This document shows, piece after piece, positions 1-6,069 of a stretch of 7,769 nt of DNA. The notes under the pieces were generated by a model. It was not told the origin of the DNA and made no database searches. It saw only the letters and a list, made by a program, of their open reading frames with translations. Source of the DNA: Bacteroidota bacterium (GTDB lineage: Bacteria; Bacteroidota; Bacteroidia; UBA8524); the NCBI GenBank assembly GCA_003531115.1, contig DQHT01000037.1, positions 5,485 to 13,253 of the forward strand. The letters are read 5' to 3'. Numbering within the stretch: position 1 is the stretch's first letter; each line of letters begins with the position of its first letter. The translations under genes were made by a program, and so were the position numbers.

Positions 1-603
1 CGACGCGAAAAAGCCGGAATCGAGTCCGTATTTAATCTGTTTCAGGGTACTGTCCAACGACTCGGGTGTCCAGAGTTCTATCGAATCGATCCCATGATAC
101 ATTATATGAAGTTGTTTCATTTCTGCTTCTATCGCTTCATTGCAATAGGTGGGGTCAAATTTCAATTGTTGATGGGCTTCAATATTCAGAATCGCCCTTT
201 GCCAATAAAAGAGCTTGAAACGAAGCAGATTCGGATAACCAAATTGCCGGAAATAAGGCAGATCCATGGCCACCAAAGTCATGCTGCAGTTTTCTGCCTC
301 CTTGAAAAACTTGAGTTGGGCCACGGTTTCTTTTACATGGGTGAGCATGTTAAAGCGATTTTGGTCAAACATGGAGATAAACTCGAAAGGATGTGTGCTT
401 CCTTCATAATTCATCGCTGAGTCGAAAGAAACATTATAATGATGACAGATTTTCTGAATCTCAGGGAAGGTAAGGGGGGTAGTGCCACGGATCCTTCGAT
501 AGGCCGCATCGGGGTTAACGCCAAGCAATTCTGCTAATTCAAGGGCGTAATTTTTTCCTTCTTCCTTGCCTTTACATTGTTCTAAAAAATGTTGTTGATC
601 CAT
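1..603 (-). CDS. XRE-like helix-turn-helix transcriptional regulator (partial, C-terminus outside window)
   Basis: An uninterrupted minus-strand frame of 201 codons starts at the ATG at 603-601 and is still open at the window edge. An in-frame TGA lies just upstream (624-622) with no other ATG between, so this start is firm. Residues about 18-62 look like a helix-turn-helix: a first helix with ALELAELLGV, then a recognition helix around residues 31-40 (PDAAYRRIRG), then TPLTFPEIQKIC and a further helix entering HHYNVSFD. This is the XRE/Cro arrangement. The remainder (about 70-201) contains many aromatic residues and no domain I can name; it probably serves sensing or dimerisation. The gene diverges from the dehydrogenase pair starting at 848, with a dyad-rich gap between, so control of that pair and of itself is plausible but inferred. 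No Shine-Dalgarno is visible. The HTH assignment is fairly secure; the ligand and targets are unknown. Confidence 0.82.
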   Translation of the reverse strand, partial: MDQQHFLEQCKGKEEGKNYALELAELLGVNPDAAYRRIRGTTPLTFPEIQKICHHYNVSFDSAMNYEGSTHPFEFISMFDQNRFNMLTHVKETVAQLKFFKEAENCSMTLVAMDLPYFRQFGYPNLLRFKLFYWQRAILNIEAHQQLKFDPTYCNEAIEAEMKQLHIMYHGIDSIELWTPESLDSTLKQIKYGLDSGFFAS

Positions 604-624
604 CGAGGTACTCAGGTTTATTCA

Positions 625-696
625 ATTTTAATAAAATGACCGCATTCGCGGGTATGATTTTGTACAAAACAATAATTATTGACCTTACACGTGTAA
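625..696. promoter_or_regulatory. Cluster of dyads, candidate operator array
   Basis: Five dyads sit in 72 bp between the divergent regulator and dehydrogenase genes. Three are perfect 12-bp palindromes: TTTTGTACAAAA at 658-669, CAATAATTATTG at 670-681 (directly abutting the first) and TTACACGTGTAA at 685-696. Two are interrupted: ATTTTA-A-TAAAAT at 625-637 and CCGC-ATTC-GCGG at 640-651. The palindrome sequences differ, so they are not copies of one motif. The cluster ends 22 bp before the regulator's start codon and about 150 bp before the dehydrogenase start. Such placement suits transcription-factor binding, but neither the factor nor a clear TAnnTTTG box could be identified here. The AT-rich dyads are the ones most easily explained by composition. 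Confidence 0.45.
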
Positions 697-847
697 AAAT
701 TAATACAAGTATCCACTCCTTCGGTCAAAATAATCAGCAAATGTTAAAAAGGTAATGTAATGTCATTTGAGGCTCATCATTCAATTATATCCCCTGATCC
801 TCTTCATCCAAATTTGTGGTTATAAAACAATGATAATCAATATTCTT

Positions 848-1840
848 ATGAAATTATTAATAACCGGAGCAAGCGGACTACTGGGTAGTAATCTGTTGCG
901 TGAACTTGACAAAAGAGGATATAGTATACGTGTTATGCTTTTACCGGGCGATTCAGCCAATACTATCGCCTCGCTCAACATTGAAATTGTCAGGGGCAAT
1001 ATTTTGCATTTTAACGAATTCCTTTTGGCGGCAAAGGGTGTTGATGCCATTATTCATTTGGCGGCCGACACATCGGTTTGGCCTGCCCGAAATACGAGAA
1101 CCGTTGAAGTGAACGTGGAAGGCACGAAAAACGCCTTGCACGTTGCCATGGCCGTGGGTGTAAAACGATTCGTACATGTAGGGACCGCAAATACGTTTGG
1201 CTATGGAGATCAATATGAACCGGGAGTAGAAAATACGCCTTATAAATGCCAGAAATACCGATTGGATTATATGGATAGCAAATTCGAGGCGCAGCAACTG
1301 GTAACAAAAGCGGCTCAAAACGGACTTCCTGCCATTATTGTCAACCCTACTTTTATGCTTGGGCCCTATGATTCTACTCCCAGTTCCGGGCAGATGCTCA
1401 TTGCACTTTCTGAAGGGAAATTATTCGGCTATACCAAGGGAGGCAAAAATTATATCTGTGTGAAAGATGTGGCGGTGGGAATTGCCAATGCCCTCGATAA
1501 GGGTAGAATAGGTGAAAGTTATATTCTTGGTCATGAAAATCTGACGTACAAAGAGGCTTTCCTGAAGATGGCTGCTATCATGCAGGTTCCTGCCCCAAAA
1601 TTGCCCCTGCCAGCATGGGTTGTGCTACCCTTTGGCCTGCTAAATAATTTATCAGCATCCTTGTTGGGAAAAAGGCCTGCCATTTCTTTACCCCTGGCCC
1701 GAATCGCCTGTGAAGAACACTATTATTCTTCAGCCAAGGCCGTACAGGAACTCGAACTTCCCCAAACGCCCATAGAAGTCGGGATACGCGAATGTTATGA
1801 ATGGATGGTCACCAATAATCTGATTAAAAATGAAAACTGA
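848..1840 (+). CDS. Extended SDR: NAD(P)-dependent epimerase/dehydratase-family oxidoreductase
   Basis: A 330-residue Rossmann-fold enzyme of the extended short-chain dehydrogenase class. The dinucleotide-binding motif TGASGLLG is at residues 6-13, HLAA at 70-73, the catalytic pair YMDSK at 141-145 (Tyr141, Lys145), and NPTFMLGP at 166-173, where substrate contacts begin in this fold. The ATG at 848 was chosen because it puts MKLLITG at the N-terminus as in the family; the frame is open back to 767 but would add an atypical 27-residue stretch. The second-strand end reads RVMLLPGDS, without the acidic residue typical of NAD-only enzymes or the Arg of many NADP enzymes, so cofactor preference is unclear. 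It resembles dihydroflavonol-4-reductase-like proteins, a group that also includes bacterial ceramide reductase. Its 3' end overlaps the next dehydrogenase by 11 bp, so the two are almost certainly co-transcribed. The substrate is not established. Confidence 0.88.
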   Translation: MKLLITGASGLLGSNLLRELDKRGYSIRVMLLPGDSANTIASLNIEIVRGNILHFNEFLLAAKGVDAIIHLAADTSVWPARNTRTVEVNVEGTKNALHVAMAVGVKRFVHVGTANTFGYGDQYEPGVENTPYKCQKYRLDYMDSKFEAQQLVTKAAQNGLPAIIVNPTFMLGPYDSTPSSGQMLIALSEGKLFGYTKGGKNYICVKDVAVGIANALDKGRIGESYILGHENLTYKEAFLKMAAIMQVPAPKLPLPAWVVLPFGLLNNLSASLLGKRPAISLPLARIACEEHYYSSAKAVQELELPQTPIEVGIRECYEWMVTNNLIKNEN

Positions 1841-2630
1841 TTTTTTTATAAATAAGGTAGCCATCGTAACCGGGTCAAGCCAGGGAATAGGGAAGGCCAT
1901 TGCCAAAGAACTGCTTCTCCGGGGTGCACGGGTTGTACTGAATGGCCGGAATGCGGAGCGCCTCATGGCTGCGACAAAGGAACTTAGCCAGTTCGGACAG
2001 GTTTTTCCTGTACCTGCTGACATTTCTATCCCCGCTGAAGCGGAGATATTGATCAATTCCTGTATGAGCCATTATGGTAAACTGGATATCCTGGTAAATA
2101 ATGCCGGATTGAGTATGAAAGGGAATATGGTGGATCTTCACCCCGATGTATATAGGCAGGTATTTGATGCCAATGTGCAGGGAAAAGTTAACCCGACCCT
2201 CTTTGCTTTGCCGGAAATACGAAAACAAAAGGGAAGCATCGTGTTTATTTCCAGTGTGGCCGGTATTCGGGGTCTCGCCGGACATTCCGCCTATTGTTCT
2301 TCAAAAATGGCTTTAAGAGGCATAGCCGAATCGCTTCGTATCGAAGAGGCAAAAACCGGGATTCATGTGGGCTTGATTTATGTTGGATTTACCCAAAACG
2401 AAGAATCGAAACGTACGCTCAATGCATTTGGAGAATTGGTCCCGGTGGATGATCGCTCGGGCTTCCGTCCGCAAATGCGGACCCAGGTGGCAAAGGATGT
2501 TTTAAAAAATATTGAAAAGCGCAAATTTCTAAGTACATTATCGTGGCTCGGTAAATTAAATAAATACATGAACTTTTGGCTACCCCGCCTCAGTGAAAGG
2601 ATGCTCATTTCTATGGCAAACAGGAAATAG
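1830..2630 (+). CDS. Classical SDR-family NAD(P)-dependent oxidoreductase
   Basis: A 266-residue classical short-chain dehydrogenase. Visible elements in order are the cofactor loop TGSSQGIG at 14-21, Arg40 after the second strand (LNGRN, suggesting NADPH), NNAG at 90-93, Asn115, catalytic Ser142 (ISSVAG), and Tyr155 with Lys159 in YCSSK. All four members of the Asn-Ser-Tyr-Lys tetrad are present, so it should be active. The usual Pro-Gly after the sixth strand is replaced by YVGFTQN at 184-190. The C-terminal segment after about residue 235 (SWLGKLNKYMNFWLPRL) is amphipathic and may contact a membrane, as in DHRS7/KDSR-like reductases acting on lipids; that is inference. The start codon lies inside the preceding extended SDR gene, implying translational coupling, and the two may act on successive intermediates. 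Substrate unknown. Confidence 0.9.
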   Translation: MKTDFFINKVAIVTGSSQGIGKAIAKELLLRGARVVLNGRNAERLMAATKELSQFGQVFPVPADISIPAEAEILINSCMSHYGKLDILVNNAGLSMKGNMVDLHPDVYRQVFDANVQGKVNPTLFALPEIRKQKGSIVFISSVAGIRGLAGHSAYCSSKMALRGIAESLRIEEAKTGIHVGLIYVGFTQNEESKRTLNAFGELVPVDDRSGFRPQMRTQVAKDVLKNIEKRKFLSTLSWLGKLNKYMNFWLPRLSERMLISMANRK

Positions 2631-2657
2631 GGGTCTCCGGGCGATTTTTCTAATCCT

Positions 2658-2665
2658 TATCTTTG
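2658..2665 (+). promoter_or_regulatory. Bacteroidota-type -7 box of hrpB
   Basis: TATCTTTG fits TAnnTTTG exactly and ends 7 bp before the hrpB ATG at 2673. I find no TTG at the usual distance upstream, so only half of the promoter is clear. Initiation a few bases downstream would give an almost leaderless hrpB mRNA, independent of the dehydrogenase pair that ends at 2630. Confidence 0.55.
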
Positions 2666-2672
2666 CCCTCCG

Positions 2673-5159
2673 ATGTCCACCCATTCTTTTGATCCATTTT
2701 CCATTGACCTTCCTATCCGTGATGCCATTGACGAATTACGAACTACCCTCTCAAACGAAAGTGTAGCTATTGTCCATGCCCCGCCCGGAGCAGGGAAAAG
2801 TACGCTGCTTCCATTGGCTTTGATGGATGAAGGTTTCATCGGTGGACAAAAGATCCTGATGCTGGAACCTCGGCGCCTGGCAGCAAAAACCATTGCCATG
2901 CGCATGTCGGAATTATTGGGGCATCAAACCGGGACAACCGTGGGCTACCGGGTACGTTTTGAACAAAAAATTTCGGAGGATTCGCGTATAGAAGTCCTTA
3001 CTGAAGGTATCCTTACCCGCCGTTTGCAAAGGGATCCTGAACTGGAAGGCGTGGGTTTGGTCATTTTCGACGAATTCCATGAACGCAGCATCCACGCCGA
3101 CCTGGCCCTGGCCCTCTGCCGTGAAGCGCAAAAGGTATTGCGCCCGGATCTGCGTATCCTCATCATGTCGGCAACCCTGAATATCAAGGAGCTGAGCAGC
3201 CTCCTCAAGGCACCGGTCATCAGTAGTTTGGGGCGTCAATACCCGGTGGATGTGCGGTATGGAGACGGTGTTGATATGCGGCTTATTTCCGAAATAATGA
3301 GTCGAAAAGTTGTTCAGGCGGCTAAAGAAGAGGAGGGAGATATCCTTGTTTTTCTCCCTGGTGAGGCCGAGATCAGGCGTTGTGAGGCTGACTTGAAACG
3401 TATGCTGCCTGGGATAGAAATCCATCCTCTGTATGGCATGTTGCCGCCTGCCCGACAAATGGCAGCCATCTATCCATCGAAAAAAGGAAACAGAAAAGTG
3501 GTTTTGGCCACTTCCATTGCTGAAACCAGCTTAACGATAGAAGGCGTAAAAATTGTGGTCGATTCAGGCCTGGGCAGAAAATCGAAATTCGACCCCCGCT
3601 CCGGACTCTCCCGACTTGAAACGGTCATCATCTCCACCGGCTCGGCCGATCAGCGCGCAGGAAGGGCGGGAAGGTTGGCGCCGGGTGTATGTTACCGCAT
3701 GTGGACCCTTGCTGATCATAGCCGCATGCAAAAACATGATGTTCCGGAGATCCTTGAAGCTGACCTGAGTTCTCTTTTACTCGAATTGGCCCAGTGGGGA
3801 GTGAATGACCCTGCCCAACTCGACTGGCTCAATCCGCCCCCTTCCGGTCACGTTAAACAAGCCCGCGCTACCCTCGAAGAACTGGGAGCTGTGGAGTCAG
3901 GGAAAATTACCGAGCATGGAAAAAAAATGCTCGAGTTGCCTTGTCACCCAAGGTTAGCCCATATGCTGCTTTTGGCAGGAAGCGAAACCAACAAAAAATT
4001 AGCCTGCGATGTAGCTGCCGTTCTCGAAGAACGCGACCCGCTGCCCCGCGATTCGGGTATCGATATTACCCTGCGTATTGAGGCTTTGAGGCGTTTCCGA
4101 CAAACAAAAAACGACGCCGCCCGTATGGGAAGAATTGAGAAGGTGGCGGAATCATATCTGCGCATTTTCGATTTGGCAGCCGATAATGGTCCTGTAGACG
4201 CCTATGAATGTGGCTTGCTGATCGCCCATGCTTTTCCGGAGCGGATTGCCTCTTCTCGTCCGGGTAACAATTCCCAGTTCCAGCTGGCCAACGGGCGTTA
4301 TGCCCAGGCAGGCCCCAAAGACGACCTTGGCCATGAGCCCTGGCTGGCCGTGGCCCATCTGGATGCCCGCGACGGATTGGGAAAGATCTTTATGGCGGCT
4401 CCATTAAATCCTAAAGACCTGGCGCCCATGGTCAAACAGGAAAAAGTGATAACCTGGGATACCCGAAAAGGCGGTTTGATTGCAAGTATGGATTTACGGA
4501 TCGGCTCCATCATCCTGCAGTCCAAGCCCTTGCCAGAGCCCGATGCCCAACACCTGAACGACGCCATTTGTAAAGCCTTACGCAGCGAAGGACAAAACCT
4601 CCTAAACTGGGACGAAGCCACCACCCAATGGCAAAACAGGGTGATGTCCATGCGAAAATGGCAGCCTGCAGAAGGCTGGCCAGAGGTGAGTACGGAAGCC
4701 CTTTTATTGGTTGTGGAGGACTGGATCGCACCTTACCTGGCCGGCGTTAAAAAGCCTGAGGACCTAAAAAAAATTAAACTGGCCGAAATCCTTCCTTATA
4801 CCCTTAGCTACGAACAGCAACAAAAGTTGGATGAATTTGCTCCGGCTAGTTTAAAGGTTCCGAGTGGTTCCCTTATCCAGATCCAATACCAGGCCAATGG
4901 AGATGCACCGATCTTGTCGGTACGCCTCCAACAGGTATTCGGACTGGCCGAAACACCTCGGATAAACGGGGGAGAAATTCCGGTTGTCATGGAATTGCTT
5001 TCCCCGGCGAACCGGCCTGTTCAAACCACCAGGGACCTAAAAAACTTTTGGGACAGCACCTATTTCGAGGTCAAAAAGGAACTCAAACGCCGTTATCCCA
5101 AACATTCCTGGCCTGACGATCCTTGGACGGCGCCGGCTTTGAAAGGGGTGAGACGATAG
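2673..5159 (+). CDS. hrpB: ATP-dependent helicase HrpB (DEAH-box family)
   Basis: An 828-residue protein with the full HrpB architecture, near the length of the E. coli protein (a little over 800). Helicase motifs in order: Walker A APPGAGKST at 36-44, LEPRRLAA (motif Ia) at 64-71, DEFH at 133-136 (the variant normal for HrpB), SAT at 166-168, TSIAETSLTI at 280-289 and QRAGRAGR at 327-334. The helicase-associated region follows, and the C-terminal HrpB domain is recognised by PYTLSYEQQQKLDEFAP near 709-725 and by HSWPDDPW close to the end. The family is predicted to remodel RNA or ribonucleoprotein using NTP hydrolysis in the cytoplasm, but the physiological role in most bacteria is poorly known. 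The ATG at 2673 gives a normal N-terminus and follows a TAnnTTTG box closely. It lies 42 bp after the dehydrogenase pair and shows no functional link to it. All motifs are intact. Confidence 0.97.
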   Translation: MSTHSFDPFSIDLPIRDAIDELRTTLSNESVAIVHAPPGAGKSTLLPLALMDEGFIGGQKILMLEPRRLAAKTIAMRMSELLGHQTGTTVGYRVRFEQKISEDSRIEVLTEGILTRRLQRDPELEGVGLVIFDEFHERSIHADLALALCREAQKVLRPDLRILIMSATLNIKELSSLLKAPVISSLGRQYPVDVRYGDGVDMRLISEIMSRKVVQAAKEEEGDILVFLPGEAEIRRCEADLKRMLPGIEIHPLYGMLPPARQMAAIYPSKKGNRKVVLATSIAETSLTIEGVKIVVDSGLGRKSKFDPRSGLSRLETVIISTGSADQRAGRAGRLAPGVCYRMWTLADHSRMQKHDVPEILEADLSSLLLELAQWGVNDPAQLDWLNPPPSGHVKQARATLEELGAVESGKITEHGKKMLELPCHPRLAHMLLLAGSETNKKLACDVAAVLEERDPLPRDSGIDITLRIEALRRFRQTKNDAARMGRIEKVAESYLRIFDLAADNGPVDAYECGLLIAHAFPERIASSRPGNNSQFQLANGRYAQAGPKDDLGHEPWLAVAHLDARDGLGKIFMAAPLNPKDLAPMVKQEKVITWDTRKGGLIASMDLRIGSIILQSKPLPEPDAQHLNDAICKALRSEGQNLLNWDEATTQWQNRVMSMRKWQPAEGWPEVSTEALLLVVEDWIAPYLAGVKKPEDLKKIKLAEILPYTLSYEQQQKLDEFAPASLKVPSGSLIQIQYQANGDAPILSVRLQQVFGLAETPRINGGEIPVVMELLSPANRPVQTTRDLKNFWDSTYFEVKKELKRRYPKHSWPDDPWTAPALKGVRR

Positions 5160-5162
5160 GGG

Positions 5163-5276
5163 ATGAGGAGTTGAGGGGGTGAGGAGATGAGGAGATGAGG
5201 AGTTGAGCTCCAGGGTCTGTCATGCTGAGCTTGCCGAAGTATGGCGGACGTACCAGAATGTTGAGGAGATGAGGAG
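5163..5276. repeat. ATGAGGAG octamer tandem array, interrupted
   Basis: Starting 4 bp after the hrpB stop there are five units of a degenerate octamer (ATGAGGAG, TTGAGGGG, GTGAGGAG, ATGAGGAG, ATGAGGAG) at 5163-5202, then TTGAG at 5203-5207. After a 53-bp interruption the array resumes with TTGAGGAG and ATGAGGAG at 5261-5276. The strand bias is extreme, being nearly all purine plus T. No gene is seen here. Confidence 0.8.
5208..5260. repeat. Short hairpin-forming element inside the octamer array
   Basis: This 53-bp segment has a composition unlike its GA-rich surroundings. Its centre contains CATGCT at 5221-5226 and AGTATG at 5238-5243, which pair at 5 of 6 positions around GAGCTTGCCGA; imperfect pairing extends outward through GGTCTGTC on the left and GCGGACGTACC on the right. 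I recall the core GTCATGCTGAGCTTG followed by CGAAG as a dispersed intergenic repeat in Bacteroidota, which a genome search would test. TTGAG flanks it on both sides. It may be a small REP- or MITE-like element; no transposase is present in the window. Confidence 0.5.
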
Positions 5277-5310
5277 ATATGGGGTTCAAGAGAATTGCTT
5301 TTTGATTTTT

Positions 5311-5338
5311 GGAACTTGGAACTTGGATTTTGGAATTT
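5311..5338. repeat. GGAAYTT heptamer tandem repeat (4 units)
   Basis: Four consecutive 7-bp units read GGAACTT, GGAACTT, GGATTTT, GGAATTT. The same family recurs at 7086-7106. The junction of units 3 and 4 creates the TTTG that serves as the likely -33 box of the toxin-antitoxin operon. Confidence 0.8.
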
Positions 5339-5359
5339 ACTTAAATGTACATATATTTG
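5329..5359 (+). promoter_or_regulatory. Promoter of the yefM-yoeB operon
   Basis: TTTG at 5329-5332 (-33) and TATATTTG at 5352-5359 (-7, exact TAnnTTTG) are separated by 19 bp, the arrangement described for Bacteroides promoters. The transcript should begin near 5366-5369, giving a leader of under 30 bases before the ATG at 5395. The -7 box lies between and overlaps the first two operator cores, so repressor binding would directly block polymerase. Confidence 0.75.
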
Positions 5360-5376
5360 TACATATAAACGTACAC
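5345..5376. promoter_or_regulatory. YefM-YoeB operator: three GTAC-centred sites at 12-bp spacing
   Basis: TGTACA occurs at 5346-5351 and again at 5358-5363, and the one-mismatch form CGTACA at 5370-5375, so the core repeats with an exact 12-bp period. The first site sits in the perfect 8-bp palindrome ATGTACAT (5345-5352). TGTACA is the core bound by the E. coli YefM-YoeB complex, whose operator, as I recall, also spaces its cores 12 bp apart. The third, degenerate site falls on the predicted transcription start. Autoregulation by YefM with YoeB as co-repressor is the expected mode. Confidence 0.8.
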
Positions 5377-5394
5377 TTCAAGAAATCATCCATC

Positions 5395-5649
5395 ATGCTC
5401 ACAACCACCTTATCCGACTTTAGAAAAGACATCAAACGGTATTTTGACCGCGTGACACAAAATTTTGAGACACTCATTATCAACAGGGGAAAGGACAATG
5501 GAGTAGTGATCATGTCATTGGCCGAATACAATTCTTTGTGTGCGACCCAACATGAATTATCGTCCCGAGAAAATGAAAAAAGACTCGATTCTGCGATTGA
5601 AAAGTTGAAATCCGGGAAATCGGAGAGCAAAAAACTACTTGAAGAATGA
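5395..5649 (+). CDS. yefM: YefM-type antitoxin (Phd/YefM family)
   Basis: An 84-residue antitoxin that neutralises the downstream YoeB toxin and represses its own operon. The N-terminal half is the Phd/YefM DNA-binding and dimer fold, with LIINRG followed by VVIMSLAEYNSL at about 37-48, matching the family signature (V.MSL.EYNSL). The C-terminal half, with ELSSRENEKRLDSAIEKLKSGK, matches the toxin-wrapping tail of E. coli YefM. The ATG at 5395 is chosen because translation upstream in this frame only reads through repeats and operator sequence. The stop overlaps the toxin start as ATGA, so the two are translationally coupled. The base composition is more A-rich than in hrpB, and mobile repeats lie immediately upstream, consistent with horizontal acquisition, though this is not proof. 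Confidence 0.93.
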   Translation: MLTTTLSDFRKDIKRYFDRVTQNFETLIINRGKDNGVVIMSLAEYNSLCATQHELSSRENEKRLDSAIEKLKSGKSESKKLLEE

Positions 5650-5903
5650 AGTACATTTTCGTTGATGAATCCTGGGAAGATTATCTGTATTGGCAAAAAA
5701 CAGATAAAAAAAAGCTGAAGCGCATCAATGAATTACTCAAGGATATTGCACGTAATCCTTTTGATGGCATTGGAAAGCCTGAACCCTTAAAATACAAGTA
5801 TTCCGGCTTTTGGTCGCGCAGAATCGACGACGAACATCGACTGATCTATCAGGTAAAAGAAGATTCGATCCTAATTGCTAAATGCCGTTTCCATTACGAT
5901 TAA
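5646..5903 (+). CDS. yoeB: YoeB toxin (RelE superfamily mRNA interferase)
   Basis: An 85-residue toxin expected to cleave mRNA in the ribosomal A site. It is strikingly close to E. coli YoeB: ESWEDYLYWQKTDKK at 8-22, INEL, NPF.G.GKPEPLK, then SGFWSRRI and DEHRLIY. The known catalytic residues are in register: Glu46, Arg65, His83 and Tyr84. The protein continues one residue (Asp85) past the usual terminal His-Tyr; since that Tyr is part of the active site, the extra acidic residue is worth noting but probably tolerated. The ATG overlaps the antitoxin stop by ATGA, the normal order and coupling for this system. The toxin appears intact, so the antitoxin should be essential while the locus is expressed. 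Confidence 0.97.
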   Translation: MKYIFVDESWEDYLYWQKTDKKKLKRINELLKDIARNPFDGIGKPEPLKYKYSGFWSRRIDDEHRLIYQVKEDSILIAKCRFHYD

Positions 5904-5907
5904 ACCT

Positions 5908-5921
5908 ATGGTCTATAGTCA
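5908..5921. repeat. Short ATGGTCY heptamer pair
   Basis: ATGGTCT followed by ATAGTCA, directly after the yoeB stop, looks like a two-unit remnant of the longer ATGGTCY array at 7143-7191. With only two units, one of them diverged, chance similarity cannot be excluded. Confidence 0.35.
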
Positions 5922-5975
5922 ATCATCTGGTCGGCTCTCTACATAAGATTTCCTCCCGGAGTCAATACAACTGAA

Positions 5976-6005
5976 TTGGAAAATCGCGATCAGTGTGGTA
6001 ATTTG
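5976..6005 (+). promoter_or_regulatory. Weak candidate promoter for the secreted hydrolase gene
   Basis: TTG at 5976-5978 is followed after 20 bp by TAATTTG at 5999-6005, one base shorter than the TAnnTTTG consensus. It is the best candidate in the 166-bp gap between yoeB and the hydrolase, where I see no other gene or clear signal. Confidence 0.25.
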
Positions 6006-6069
6006 TCATAGAAATGGACCACCCAGGATTTAAGCAAAGCCTTGAATCTTAACCTAAGCCTCGACCTTG

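Noticed and set aside
94..420. Plus-strand open frame of 108 codons opposite the HTH regulator gene.
   Set aside because: It lies entirely over the 201-codon minus-strand frame, which has a clear HTH; the plus-strand translation shows no recognisable motif.
767..847. Longer start for the extended SDR, adding 27 residues.
   Set aside because: The family begins within a few residues of the TGxxGxxG motif; the extra stretch has no signal peptide cleavage pattern and overlaps the likely leader.
5203..5394. N-terminal extension of the YefM frame.
   Set aside because: The frame is open but reads through the octamer array, the inserted element, the heptamer repeat and the operator; YefM proteins start where the ATG at 5395 places them.
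6039..6069. Degenerate CTTAACC-like units before the hydrolase start.
   Set aside because: Units do not hold a constant period and mismatch heavily; not enough to call a fourth heptamer family.
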